A stretch of 64,000 bases of DNA from Rhodococcus opacus (GTDB taxonomy: Bacteria; Actinomycetota; Actinomycetes; Mycobacteriales; Mycobacteriaceae): positions 1 through 64,000 of the forward strand of contig NZ_JAAXPA010000010.1 in the NCBI RefSeq assembly GCF_012396235.1. Reading direction: 5' to 3'. Shown in pieces: positions 27,548 through 38,300 of the stretch. Every line of letters begins with the position of its first letter. Positions within the stretch are counted from its first letter, which is position 1. The notes under the pieces are model-generated. The model did not search any database. It saw only the letters and a program-made list of their open reading frames with translations, and had not been told where the DNA came from. The position numbers were made by a program, and so were the translations under genes.

Positions 27548-28690
27548 ATGACCGCCGTACTGACCGAACGTGAGGCCCTGCTCGACTCGGTGCGTTCGTT
27601 CGCCCAGCGACATCTCGCCGACGGGGCGCTCGCACGCGCCCACGACCCGAACTACTCCTGGGACATCGCCCAGCTCCTCGGCGCCCAGGGCCTGCTCGGG
27701 CTGACCATTTCTGCCGAGGACGGCGGCCAGGGTGCCGGACTGGCCGATGCGGTCGCCGTCATCCAGGAAGTGGCGATGGTCTGCCCGAAGAGCGCAGACA
27801 TTCTGCAGGCCGGCAACTTCGGTGCCATCCGCACCTTCGCCGAGTTCGGAACACCGGAGCAGAAGGCCAAGTACCTGTCCGATCTGATCGCGGGCCGGAC
27901 CCTCATCGGTCTCGGGATGAGTGAGCCCGAGGCCGGGTCGGCGGCGACGGAGTTGACCACCAGCGCCACCGAGGACGGCGACGGGTACCGGATCAACGGC
28001 ACCAAGATCTGGGGGACTCACAGCGTCGATGCCACCTTGTTCCTGGTCTACGTCCGATTCGGACCCGGGACCGGCAACATCGGCTCCATCCTCGTCGAAC
28101 GCGGCGCGAAGGGGCTGACCCTCGGAACCCCGTCGACGTACATGAGCGGTGAGCAGTGGGCACAGCTGTACTTCGACGACTGCTGGGTGCCGAAGGGGAA
28201 CGTCCTGCTCGGGCCGGGCGGATTCAAGAAGCAGATGAGCGGATTCAACGTCGAGCGCATCGGCAACGCCTCCCGCGCTCTCGCTCTCGGCCGTCTCGCG
28301 TTCAACCTCGCCCGCGACCATGTCAGCGAACGCACCCAGTTCGGCCGCACCCTCAACGAATTCCAGGGTTTGCAGTGGAAGTTCGCCGAGGTCGCGGTCG
28401 CTCTCGACTCGGCCGAGTTGCTCCTCGATCGGGCCGTGCGGAACGCCGCCGCCGGGCTGCCGTCCGCCTATGAGACCTCGGTGGCGAAGCTGGCCGCCAA
28501 TGAAGCCGGTTTCAAGGCCGCCAACGAGGCCATGCAGGCCATGGGCGCACTCGGTTACAGCACCGAATCCCTGGTCGAATACTGCATGCGCCGGACCCGC
28601 GGCTGGATGATCGCCGGCGGCTCCATAGAGATCCTGAAGAACCGGATCGCCGAGGAGATCTTCGGCCGCCGCTTCAGCCAGCGTCGATGA
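27548..28690 (+). CDS. Acyl-CoA dehydrogenase
   Basis: A 380-residue FAD-dependent enzyme. It has GLTISAEDGGQGAGLADAVA (about residue 52), GMSEPEAGSAATELTTSAT (about 121), INGTKIWGTHSVDATLF, and SERTQFGRTLNEFQGLQWKF (about 258). The C-terminus reads MIAGGSIEILKNRIAEEIF, the site of FAD and often the catalytic Glu. AGGAG at 27538-27542 sets the ATG at 27548. A palindrome shared with the divergent GntR region lies just upstream. It begins a two-gene unit with the FadB-type enzyme, 17 bp away. Confidence 0.92.
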   Translation: MTAVLTEREALLDSVRSFAQRHLADGALARAHDPNYSWDIAQLLGAQGLLGLTISAEDGGQGAGLADAVAVIQEVAMVCPKSADILQAGNFGAIRTFAEFGTPEQKAKYLSDLIAGRTLIGLGMSEPEAGSAATELTTSATEDGDGYRINGTKIWGTHSVDATLFLVYVRFGPGTGNIGSILVERGAKGLTLGTPSTYMSGEQWAQLYFDDCWVPKGNVLLGPGGFKKQMSGFNVERIGNASRALALGRLAFNLARDHVSERTQFGRTLNEFQGLQWKFAEVAVALDSAELLLDRAVRNAAAGLPSAYETSVAKLAANEAGFKAANEAMQAMGALGYSTESLVEYCMRRTRGWMIAGGSIEILKNRIAEEIFGRRFSQRR

Positions 28691-28707
28691 CCGGAAGGAC
28701 ACGCTCC

Positions 28708-30771
28708 ATGACACAGCAGGTGTCCCCACTTTCCCTCGGCACCATCCCGGTCACCTACACCGTCGAAGACCGGGTGGGGGTTCTGACCATCGACAACCCC
28801 CCGGTCAACGCCAGCAGCGCCGCGGTACGCGCGGGCCTGATGTCCGGACTCGAGGTGGCCGAAGCCGACGACGAGGTCGACGCGATCGTCCTGATCGGGG
28901 CGAGCGCCAACTTCGTCTCCGGATCCGACCTGCGCGAGTTCAGCGGCCCGGTCCCCGAACCGCAACTGCCGTCCGTCATCGCCGCCATCGAGGCCAGTGC
29001 CAAACCGGTCGTCGCGGCGCTGTCAGGCGCCACACTCGGGGGCGGCTTCGAACTCGCGCTCGGATGCGACGGCCGGATCGCACTTGCCGGTGGGGTGGTC
29101 GGGCTCCCCGAGATCACGCTGGGCATGATCCCAGGCGCCGGCGGCACCCAGCGGCCACTGCGCCTGGTCGGGCCGGCCCGCACACTCGAACTGGTCACCT
29201 CGGGGGAGCGGCTGCCCGTGGAGCAGGCTCACCGCGAAGGACTGATCGACGAGGTGGTCACGGGCTCCCTTCGCGCACAGGCGATTCGCTTCGCCCGTGC
29301 GCTGCGAGGCAAACGCATCCTGCGGAATCTGCCCGTTCGCGGTGCCGATCCCGGTGAGGTCGAGCAGGTGGCAACCACGGCGCTCCGCAGAGCGGCCCGG
29401 CCGCAAACCGTCGCCGCCGTCGGCGCGATCCTCATGGGTGGCTCCGCGCCGGCGGACCGGGCCTTTCAACATGAGCGCGCGGAGTTCAACAGGCTGCGGA
29501 ACGGCACCGAATCGTCTGCGCTGCGGCACCTGTTCTTCGCCCGCCGGGCCGCCCTGAAAGCCAACCGGCCCGCTCTGCCGCGAGAACTGAAGTCGGTCGG
29601 CGTCGTCGGCGCCGGGACGATGGGTGCGGGCATCGCCCGCGCCTTCGTCGAGGCCGGTGTCCCGGTGGTCCTCGTCGATCAGCAGCGCCAGGCGGCCGCT
29701 GCGGCGGCCGAACGGCTGCAGCGCACCTATCAGGGCATGGTCACTCGCGGTCGACTCACCGAATCCGATGCTCAGCACCATCTTTCCCTGCTGACTGCCG
29801 GGACAACGATCCGCGACCTCGAGGAAACCGACCTGGTGGTCGAGGCCGTCTACGAGGACCTGGAGGTCAAGCAAACGGTCCTGCGCCAGCTCGAGACCGT
29901 CCTGCGCCCGCACGTGCCGCTGGCGACCAACACCTCGTACCTCGACGTCAACGAGATCGCCGCTGCGGTTGCCCGACCCACCCGGGTGCTGGGGATGCAC
30001 TTCTTCAGCCCCGCCCACCGGGCCGCCGTGCTCGAAATCGTTCGCGGCGAGAAGACCTCGACAGAAGCACTGGATGTGGCACTGACCGCCGCGAAGGTAC
30101 TGGAGAAGATGCCGATCCTCGCCGGTGTCTGCGACGGGTTCATCGGCAACCGGATCTACAACGCCTACCGCCGACAGTGCGAACTCATGCTGGAAGAGGG
30201 CGCACTCCCACAGCAGGTCGACGCGGCTCTCACCGAATTCGGTTTCGCCATGGGACCCCTCGCGGTCTCGGACATGTCGGGTCTCGACATCGCCTGGCGG
30301 ATGCGCAAGAGCAAAGCGGGTGCCCGCGACCCTCGGGAACGGTACCCGGACGTCGCCGACGCGCTGTGTGAACTGGGCCGATTCGGGCAGAAAACCGGGG
30401 ACGGCTGGTATCACTACGAGCCAGGATCGCGCACCCCACACCCGGACAGCACGGTCGAGGCCCTCATCGAGCAGTCCTCGCAACGCAAGGCCATCACACG
30501 AGCGGCGTTCACCTCTCAGGGCATCGTCACTCGCGCGTTGGTCACGATGGCGAACGAGGCGGCACTGCTGCTCGTGGACAAGATCGCCGACCGGCCCTCG
30601 GACATCGACCTGATGCTCACCCTCGGATACGGATTCCCCACCCACGAGGGCGGGATCACCCACTGGGTCGGGCGGCAGGATCGCCGCTTCCTCGAACACG
30701 AACTCGACGCCCTGGCAGCCCGCACCGGGCACGGCTTCACCAAGGGAGAGCTCGACCTGCTGCGTTCCTGA
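28708..30771 (+). CDS. fadB: Bifunctional enoyl-CoA hydratase/3-hydroxyacyl-CoA dehydrogenase
   Basis: A 687-residue fusion. The crotonase domain (about 1-190) has [16 protein letters not shown] and [20 protein letters not shown], so both catalytic Glu positions are kept. The linker and NAD domain begin at [20 protein letters not shown] (about 295); [20 protein letters not shown] (about 430) holds the catalytic His; [20 protein letters not shown] follows, then two C-terminal dimerisation repeats. It carries out hydration and oxidation after the dehydrogenase at 27548. A thiolase is not encoded nearby. GGAAGGA precedes ATG 28708. Confidence 0.93.
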   Translation: MTQQVSPLSLGTIPVTYTVEDRVGVLTIDNPPVNASSAAVRAGLMSGLEVAEADDEVDAIVLIGASANFVSGSDLREFSGPVPEPQLPSVIAAIEASAKPVVAALSGATLGGGFELALGCDGRIALAGGVVGLPEITLGMIPGAGGTQRPLRLVGPARTLELVTSGERLPVEQAHREGLIDEVVTGSLRAQAIRFARALRGKRILRNLPVRGADPGEVEQVATTALRRAARPQTVAAVGAILMGGSAPADRAFQHERAEFNRLRNGTESSALRHLFFARRAALKANRPALPRELKSVGVVGAGTMGAGIARAFVEAGVPVVLVDQQRQAAAAAAERLQRTYQGMVTRGRLTESDAQHHLSLLTAGTTIRDLEETDLVVEAVYEDLEVKQTVLRQLETVLRPHVPLATNTSYLDVNEIAAAVARPTRVLGMHFFSPAHRAAVLEIVRGEKTSTEALDVALTAAKVLEKMPILAGVCDGFIGNRIYNAYRRQCELMLEEGALPQQVDAALTEFGFAMGPLAVSDMSGLDIAWRMRKSKAGARDPRERYPDVADALCELGRFGQKTGDGWYHYEPGSRTPHPDSTVEALIEQSSQRKAITRAAFTSQGIVTRALVTMANEAALLLVDKIADRPSDIDLMLTLGYGFPTHEGGITHWVGRQDRRFLEHELDALAARTGHGFTKGELDLLRS

Positions 30772-32117
30772 GAACGACGAGTCGCCCGGTGAGCGGCCAC
30801 CACCGTCCGAGACCGGTGCCGTCCGGGGGGATGCCCGACGATCCACACCATGTCCCCGACCTGCCCGCCGTCCAGCACCCGGTTGGGCAGCGCAGCTGCG
30901 TCGACGACGGTGAGCTCGTCGAGCACACGGTAGGCATTGGTGCCGTCGAAGATGGCCGGTGGTGTGCCGGCCAGAAACGGCCGATACGAGTCCACCGCTG
31001 TGCTCAGCGGCGGCCCCACGGTCGCGATGCCGTGCAGGTCGACCCGAACCAGACGGGTCACGCCCAGGGTGCCGGTGCTGGGGTCACGCTGGCGGAACAG
31101 CAGCAGAAACCCGTCGTCGATGGTGTTCATCGACTCGATGTCGCCCCACCCGCTGGCACTGCTCGATACCGCATCCTGATCCGGTCGGATCAGCAACAGC
31201 TCGGCCGCATTACGGCTCGGCACCGCCACGGGCGAGCAGGACCTCGCCGTGGGTGGCGCCGTCGCGGATCGGCGAATCGCTGACCTTGGCCGCGGTGCCG
31301 TCCAGGTTGCAGTGGTAGATCCCGTCCCAGCCACCGACCCAGCACCCTCCCGCATGCGCCCACACGCGCCGGGTCCGGACTGCCGGAGGGTTGTCGAAAA
31401 TCTGCCCGGAAAGTGTGTACTCGGTGACGTGGCGGTGGGAGTCGAGACGGACGACCAGGGGGCAGCTCGCGGTCGACCAGCCACAGGTCGGTGCCGTGTG
31501 CGACACGGCGCCGGGGACCACACTGGGGCGCAGCGGTGGCGGTGGGACGTCGGTCAGGTCCAGCACGCCCACCTCGCAATTGCCGTCTCGGTGGTTCGGG
31601 TGACACCGGCGAAGAAACGCGGTGCGGTGGTGACCTCGCGGTAGTGGCGGGTCCCGGGCATCTGCTTCCACGGGGAGTGCGGGATATCGGGGTCTCGGTG
31701 GTATCGGTCGGCGGCCACCTGGACGCGGATGATCCGACCGCGGATCCGTCCGGTGGTGGCGTACGCGAGGTCACCGATCAGTCGCCCCGTGACTTCGACC
31801 TGACCGAGTACCGGACGGCGGGTGTACCAGGTGGCCGTCCAGCCGGCACCACGCAACAGCACAGCCCAATCCCACCACTGCTCACCGGTTCCGGGTTGCT
31901 GGCGTGTGGGTTTGCCCGAGTGCAGAGGTTCGCCCGAGGCGCGGAGCGTGACGATCGACGGATCGGCCGGATCGGTGGGGAACTCTTGGAACAGCAGCGG
32001 AAACTCGCCGATCACCCCGACTTCCGGTGGTGGTGTCTCGCCGTCCTCGATCGACGAATCCGTCACCAGCACCGGCAGGTGCGTTGGTGGACGCCACTTC
32101 TCGTGCTGATCGGTCAC
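30737..32117 (-). pseudogene. Hypothetical beta-propeller-like protein, at least three frameshifts
   Basis: One protein of about 455 residues can be pieced together from four frames: VLVTDSSIEDGETPPPEVGV and GRLIGDLAYATTGRIRGRII (frame 1); CEVGVLDLTDVPPPPLRPSV and VWAHAGGCWVGGWDGIYHCN (frame 2, after a shift near 31590); MNTIDDGFLLLFRQRDPSTG and DSYRPFLAGTPPAIFDGTNA (back to frame 1, near 31220); [20 protein letters not shown] (after a shift in the six-G run near 30828). Repeated W/G and short beta-strand-like units suggest a propeller, but no family was recognised. It converges on fadB with a 35-bp overlap at the likely stop. Confidence 0.6.
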
Positions 32118-32526
32118 TCTGTCAGCTTGCACGAGGTACTGCTGTCCTCACCGACTTTCCGAGGATGGAGCGTCGAGATGAGCCAAACGCACCGATCGTC
32201 GGCAACGAGGTGCCGGTCAAGGATCGCTCTTCGACCCGCGTGAGCGTACTGGTCCGAGTCGCCCTACCTGGGCATACCCACGCGCCGGCGGTGGCCGGAG
32301 CCCTTGTCCCAGGTTCCGCTTCCCGAGGTGACGGCGGTTGCACACCGATCTGGTCCGCCGCACCGCCGAGGTCGACCGCACCGCGGCAACCGCTCTGGCC
32401 CCCTATCCGCTGTGGTGCGTCTTCGCGACGGTTCTGTCCGCCAGCATCTGGCACCGCAATCGGAGCCGCTGATCGGGTTTTCCGCAGTTGCACAGGGCGC
32501 ACAGGCTCCGCGATAGAGCCTGGAAA
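32118..32526. other. Gap with no recognisable gene
   Basis: A plus-strand frame near 32340-32472 reads LVRRTAEVDRTAATALAPYP then LWCVFATVLSASIWHRNRSR before a stop, which could be the tail of a lost gene. Nothing else is supported. Confidence 0.3.
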
Positions 32527-32784
32527 TCAGTGATGACGCAGCTCGTCGATCAGCTCACCCTTGCGCTTGGACGAGTACCCCGACATCCCCAGCTCTTTGG
32601 CCCTCTTCTTCAGCTCGTCAACCGTCCAGTCCTCGTATGATCCGGACTTGCCTCCCTTACGGCCGACGGTAGAGCGTCCCTTCTTCGCGGACGCGTTGGC
32701 GATCCGGGCCGCTTTCTGTTTCGATGCACCGTCGTCCCGTAATTCCTCGTATTGCTTCTCGTCTTTGATCGACGACCTGGCCAT
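32527..32784 (-). CDS. Small Rho-N/DUF7218-like protein
   Basis: An 85-residue basic protein. The N-terminal part (ARSSIKDEKQYEELRDDGAS, KQKAARIANASA) is a Lys/Arg-rich helix pair, and the C-terminal part (WTVDELKKRAKELGMSGYSS, KRKGELIDELRHH) is a SAP/Rho-N-like helix-extended-loop-helix that usually binds nucleic acid. ATG 32784 follows GGGAGGAG on the minus strand. It stands alone. Such proteins are common, small and poorly characterised in actinobacteria; a nucleic-acid-binding or stress role is inference. Confidence 0.85.
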   Translation of the reverse strand: MARSSIKDEKQYEELRDDGASKQKAARIANASAKKGRSTVGRKGGKSGSYEDWTVDELKKRAKELGMSGYSSKRKGELIDELRHH

Positions 32785-33499
32785 GAGTCGACTCCTCCCG
32801 TGCAACGTCTGACGTCCGGCGAGTACCCGCATTCGGTGGAGATACGCCCGCGGCGAACACATCAGGGTGTCTGCAACCAGCCCGGCGCGAACGAACAGGG
32901 AGGCACCTCGGTCAGCCCCGTCTTATTCCGATGGCCCCCACCCGCCAGGTGAGACACGGACATGAGACGGAATCGGGCGGCTCCTGCCGCACTAGTCATT
33001 CCGTGGCCAGGACCGGGTCGGCAAGCGCGCCGCAACCTCGGCCGCGGACTTCCGAACGGGCGATTCGCCACGCCATGTGACGACGGGAGTGCGGTCGATC
33101 TACTCTTTGTGTTCGAACCCGTGCCGCACCACCTCTATCCCGTCGGAGGTGGATTTCCCCGACTGGCAAAGAACTGGGTTCAATCATGGCCGTTCTTGTT
33201 CCGGCTGCGTTGAGCTACAGGAGTCCTGCGATGGACATCAGCGGTTGATCATCGATGTCTGCGTTGGCGGGCCCGGCACCAAGGCCTCCGCAGTCCGCTG
33301 GACGCCGCGGCGTCTCGGCTCGTCGAGACTCTGTTGGGGATTGGCGATGGAGACTGGAAGACCCGTCGGTAATTCAGGCTACCGCGCGAGTCGCCGCATC
33401 GAGACAGGTCGGGGGTGGAAATTCCTGTTCAGCGGCATCGGGTGTGATCGCGGTCGCGTTCTCAGCGGCTCCTCAGCTACCGGCGCCGATACTGCGGCC
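32785..33499. other. Intergenic region, no gene seen
   Basis: About 715 bp without a supported gene. Frames here are Arg/Pro/Gly-rich shadows. It should contain promoters for the divergent Rho-N-like gene and the PAP2 gene, but no site stands out. Confidence 0.5.
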
Positions 33500-34390
33500 G
33501 TGAGAGATGCAGGACAAGTCCCGGTCCATACGAACCTGGTCGGGCGGGCCCACGACGCGGTTGCCGAACTACAACAGAACGGTGCCGCGACGCTCGTCCT
33601 GGCCGTCCTGGTCGGGGGTCTGGCGATGTTCCTCGGAGCGTCGATGTGGCGGAGTTGGTCAGGTGAGCGGCGTGCGACCGGATCTGCGCTGGTCGGTCTG
33701 CAATGTGCCGGATTGGCGGCGGCGCTGATCGCGCTGGCCTACCAGGTCAGAGTAGGGGCCTGGTTGATTATTGCAGACCCGGCGGTCCTGGGCTGGTTCG
33801 CCGAGCACAGGTCGAACTCGGTGACCGGCCCGGCTATCGCGGTCACCGATGCCGGCGGACCGGCGGGCACCATTGTCCTCGCGGTCGTGTTCGGGGCGGT
33901 GCTGGCCCGCCGGACCCGCTCACCGATCCCCGCGCTGGTCCTCATCGGGACCGTCGGCGGCGCGGCCCTGGCCTCCACCATGACGAAATACGTTGTCGGG
34001 CGGACTCGCCCACCGATCGTGACGCAGGTGCTGCTCGAGACGGACTACTCCTTCCCGTCCGGTCATGCGACCGGGGCGATGGCGTTGTTCACCACGGTCG
34101 CCGTCATGGTCGGGTACACACTGCCGCGGATCCGTCGAGCCCTGCTGCTGATTGTGGCCGCGGCGGTGACGGTCGTGGTCTCTGCAACCCGCCTGTACCT
34201 CGGCGAGCACTGGCTCACCGACGTGATCGGCGGCGTGCTCCTCGGCGGCCTCGCCGCGGTGATCGGCGGTGCGCTCTACACGGCCTGGATGGACCGCACC
34301 CGCACCCACGGCTGGCAGTCGACGACCCCGAATGAGAACGCCGCGCACCCTGACCACACCAACAAGACGACGGCGGGACGCGCAGGATGA
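33500..34390 (+). CDS. PAP2-family phosphatase (membrane)
   Basis: An integral membrane phosphatase of about 296 residues. The three PAP2 active-site motifs are intact: KYVVGRTRPP (about residue 165), SFPSGHATGAM (about 185) and SATRLYLGEHWLTDVIGG (about 232), in order and spacing. About five or six hydrophobic helices are present, and the C-terminus is hydrophilic. It would dephosphorylate a lipid phosphate such as phosphatidic acid or undecaprenyl pyrophosphate. GTG at 33500 precedes the first helix, but no clear ribosome site decides the start; the frame is open far upstream. Confidence 0.85.
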   Translation: MRDAGQVPVHTNLVGRAHDAVAELQQNGAATLVLAVLVGGLAMFLGASMWRSWSGERRATGSALVGLQCAGLAAALIALAYQVRVGAWLIIADPAVLGWFAEHRSNSVTGPAIAVTDAGGPAGTIVLAVVFGAVLARRTRSPIPALVLIGTVGGAALASTMTKYVVGRTRPPIVTQVLLETDYSFPSGHATGAMALFTTVAVMVGYTLPRIRRALLLIVAAAVTVVVSATRLYLGEHWLTDVIGGVLLGGLAAVIGGALYTAWMDRTRTHGWQSTTPNENAAHPDHTNKTTAGRAG

Positions 34391-34478
34391 ATGTGGCACT
34401 GGGGTTCGCGTTGCCGGACGTGGCCAGAACCTGGCGAGCTCATACCCGGCGGTCTGCGCCCATGTGCGGTGGACGCAC

Positions 34479-34496
34479 TTTCAGCGTTCTTTCAGC
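34479..34496 (+). promoter_or_regulatory. TTTCAGC direct repeat, response-regulator-like box
   Basis: TTTCAGC occurs at 34479-34485 and 34490-34496, exactly 11 bp apart, the helical spacing used by OmpR/PhoB-type dimers. It lies in the 287-bp gap upstream of the methyltransferase-NRPS pair, with a kinase/regulator pair just downstream of that pair. Function is inferred. Confidence 0.4.
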
Positions 34497-34677
34497 TTGC
34501 ATGTGTGACGATCTGGCAAAGTGACATCAACAACCGAACAGCGACAGCGGTTTCGTCCCGCGCGCCATGCACGACATTGCTTCGGCATGGTGATCCGAGC
34601 TGTGAGCGCTGAACGCGCACTGCGATCAGAGTTGGATCGCTGCGCTGACGGGAGGCTGGGAGGAAGGGGGGGCGTTG

Positions 34678-35325
34678 GTGATCTTTCGTTTTCCGGGTGT
34701 GTATCGGCCTCAGCATGATTCGCGGCTTCTTGTGGATTCGCTCGGCGACGAGCAGGTGGACGCGGGTACGCGGATTCTGGATTTGTGTGCGGGTGCTGGG
34801 GTGGTCAGCGTGTGGGCGACTCGGTCCGGTGCGCGCAGCGTGACCGCGGTCGACGTTTCGCGTCGGGCGTTGGTCAGTACCTGGCTCAATGCGGCGGTTC
34901 GCGGGCACAGTGTGCGGGTTGTTCGCGGTGATCTGGTGTCGCGAGTACGTCACCGGCGGTTCGACTTGATCGTAGCGAACCCACCTTATGTTCCTGCCGA
35001 GCACGATGGGCTGCCGGCGAGGGGTCGTGCGCGGTGTTGGGACGCCGGGCACGAGGGGCGGGCGTTGTTGGACCGTATTTGCGGCGATGCCCCGGATCTC
35101 CTTGACGAGGGGGGCCGGTTGATTCTCGTGCAATCGACGCTGAGCGGCACGGAGAAGACGCGAGTGATGCTGGGGGAAAGCGGCTTACACGTTGAGGAAG
35201 CACGCCGTGTCCGCGTCCCGTTCGGTCCGGTGCTGCAAGCACGGCGGGATCTTCTCGTTGATCGCGGTTTGATCGGGCCACAGCAGTGCACCGAGGAGCT
35301 TGTCGTGTTCCGGGCGGTCAAATGA
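34678..35325 (+). CDS. HemK2/MTQ2-like class I methyltransferase
   Basis: A 215-residue SAM-dependent methyltransferase. Motif I is ILDLCAGAGVVSVWATRSGA (about residue 32), the acidic SAM ribose residue follows in SVTAVDVSRRAL, and the catalytic NPPY is in LIVANPPYVPAEHDG (about 100), the signature of enzymes that methylate amide nitrogens such as release-factor glutamine. GTG 34678 is set by the purine-rich GGGAGGAAGGGG upstream. It overlaps the NRPS start by 4 bp, so the two are translationally coupled. It may modify a protein or the peptide product. Confidence 0.85.
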   Translation: MIFRFPGVYRPQHDSRLLVDSLGDEQVDAGTRILDLCAGAGVVSVWATRSGARSVTAVDVSRRALVSTWLNAAVRGHSVRVVRGDLVSRVRHRRFDLIVANPPYVPAEHDGLPARGRARCWDAGHEGRALLDRICGDAPDLLDEGGRLILVQSTLSGTEKTRVMLGESGLHVEEARRVRVPFGPVLQARRDLLVDRGLIGPQQCTEELVVFRAVK

Positions 35326-38300
35326 GCACCCAGCTGACGCATTCCAAGTCGTCCGGCCGGTTGGTGCCACTGACCGCGGCGCAGCAGGCGATCTGGCTTG
35401 CGCAGCAGCTGACCCCCGAGGTGCCCTACGTCATCGCCCAGTACGTGGATCTGAGCGGGCCCATTGAGGTGGAGAAGCTGTGCGAGGCGCACACGCGGGC
35501 GATGGACGAACTGGGCGCGGAGGTCGTGCTGGTCGACGTCGACGGACACCCGTATCAACGTGAGAGGATTCGATCGGCAGGTCAAGTCCTGGTTTTGGAC
35601 TTCCGCGCCGAACGCGACCCGGCCGAGTTCGCGCGGGAGTGGATGCGACGTGACTGCACGGTCCCACTCGCGATGGGCGATGACTCGCTGGTCTTCTCGC
35701 GTGTTCTGCGGGTCGGTGACGATCGTGTGTTCTGGTATGCGCGTGCCCACCACCTCGCATTGGATGGATATGCGGCGATGCTGCTGATGCAACGGACCGC
35801 GCAGTGGTACGTCGCGGCTCTCGGCGGCGGCGAGCCGGGTCCGCACCGGGTGGTGGGGCCCGAGCAGTTGAGCCGAGCGGATCGGGACTATCGATCGTCG
35901 GGGCGGTTCGATGCCGATCGTGAGTACTGGGCCGGGCTCGCCCCTGATCTGCCACCGGTGGTCAGTCTTGCCGGGCGGAGCGCTGCGCCTCGGCCGGCTG
36001 TCCGGGTCACCGGCGACCCCATGGCGGTGTCTTCCATGCCGATGCCGGGCGGCCGGTCCGTCCTCGATCGCACCGCTGTCCTCGTGGCGGCGTTCGCCGT
36101 CTATTTGGCACGGATGACTGACGTCGACGACGTCATGGTGTCTCTTCCGGTGACGGCCCGCACCACCGGATCGTTGCGGGCGGCGGCGGGCTCGGTCTCG
36201 AATGTGGTGCCCTTGGCACTGCCGGGGATCGGGGCCACGACCGTCGAGGAAGCGATCGGAATCGCCCGGGCGGCACTGATCGCGGCGTTGCGCCACCAGC
36301 GGTATCGGCGTGAAGACATCGGTCGTGAGCGCGGCACGGCCACTGGTGAGCTCGCCTCGTTCGGCCCCGTGCTGAATTTGATGCTGTTCGAACCGGACAT
36401 CAGCCTCGGTGCGGTCACCGGTCGCGTGCACGTTCTCACGACCGGTCCGACCGCGGATCTGGCGGTGAACATCTACCCGGGCTCCACGGATCTGATGCCG
36501 CGGATCGACTTCGAAGCCAACCCCGCCCTCTACGGCGAGAGGGAACTGAGCAGCCACCACCGCCGGTTTACCCATTTCCTGCAGACATTCGTGACCGTCA
36601 TCGGAGAGGACTGCGCCGTCGCCGACCTGGAGTTGTTTCTGCCCGGGGAACGCGAGGTCCTGACACCGGCGCGCGGCCCGGCCGATGTCGAACCGGCAAC
36701 CCTCACACAGTTACTCGCCGCCGCTACCGGTGCATCCGGTGAGCGAATCGCGGTCCGCGACCGCGGACGATCCTTCTCCTACCGGGATCTCGACCGTCAT
36801 TCGACCGCGTTGGCCGGCAGGCTGCTGGGCGCCGGCATCGGTCCGGAAGATCTCGTGGCGGTTGCCGTACCCCGTTCTTACGAATCGGTGGTCGCCGTGT
36901 GGGCGGTCGCCGCCGCTGGCGGAGCCTATGTCCCCGTCGACCCGACGTATCCGCGTGCACGCATCCAGTACATGCTCGACGACTGCACACCTGTTGTCGG
37001 CCTGACCTCCTCCGACACTCGGGGCCAGCTGCCGGCAATAGTGCGATGGCTCACCGTCGACCTCGATACGCTCGACGTGCCGCCACCGCGCCCGGTGCGC
37101 CCGGTGCGTCGGGAAAATGCCGCGTATGTGATCTACACGTCCGGGTCGACCGGCGCACCCAAGGGTGTTGTCGTCACCCACGACGGCCTGGCCAATCTCG
37201 CGCAGGAGATCCGCGACAACTACGCGCTCTCCGCCACCTCACGGGTCCTGCATTTCGCTTCCCCGAGCTTCGACACGGCTCTGGTCGAAGTCCTCGCCGC
37301 CGCCCTGGCCGGCGCCACCTTGGTGGTGACCCCACCGGATGTGGTTGGCGGCCAGGAACTGGCCGATCTCCTGCGCGACGAACACGTCACCCATGTGCTG
37401 TCGACTCCGTCGGCGCTGGCGACGGTGAATCCTGACGGCCTCGACGACGTGGAACTCGTCCTGGTCGGCGGTGAGGCGTGCCCACCGGAACTGGTGACGC
37501 GCTGGGCGCACCACCGGACGATGCGCAATGCTTACGGCCCGACCGAAACCACGTGCAGTGTCACACTCAGCTCCCCGATGGCCCCGGATCGGCCGGTGAC
37601 GATCGGTGCACTGATGCGCGGCGTCGACGCGGTGGTGCTGGACCGGCGCCTGCGGCCGCTTCCCTCCGGCGCGGTCGGCGAACTGTATCTCGGCACCCCC
37701 GGGTTGGCCCGCGGTTACGCGCACCGAGGGGGGATGACCGCCGGCCGGTTCGTCGCCAATCCGTTCGGCAAACCCGGCTCGCGCCTGTTCCGCACGGGCG
37801 ACCTGGTCCGATGGACACCCGAGGCGACACTCGAGTACGTTGGCCGCAGCGACGACCAGGTCAAAGTCCGCGGGTTCCGGATCGAACTCAGCGAGATCGA
37901 CACCGCCCTGCGTGGCCACCCGGATGTGGAGTTCGCGACGACCGTGGTCCATAACAGGGCGGGGGATGCGCTGCTGGTGTCGTATGTGCTGTTGCGGACG
38001 TCGTCGGAGGTGACTCCGGCGATGCTGCGGGCAGCGGTAGCCCAGCTGCTGCCGGACTACATGGTGCCCGTGGTGATCACCGTCTTGGACGACGTTCCGC
38101 TGACGCCGACGAAGAAGCTCGACCGGGCTGCCCTGCCGGCCCCCGAGTTCGGCTCCGTCGTTCCCGCGGCGCGGCCGCCGCGCACACCCGATGAACACGC
38201 GGTGGCTGGCGTGCTCACCCGGGTACTGTGCACCGACGTCGTGGACGCGGAATCGTCCTTCTTCGACCTCGGTGGGGATTCGCTCTCCGCCACCCGGGTG

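Noticed and set aside
29023-30846. 607-codon minus-strand open frame
   Set aside because: Antisense to the fadB-type gene; no recognisable domain.
33095-33135. TTCGAACCC sequence resembling a tRNA T-arm
   Set aside because: No acceptor stem or anticodon arm could be folded around it.
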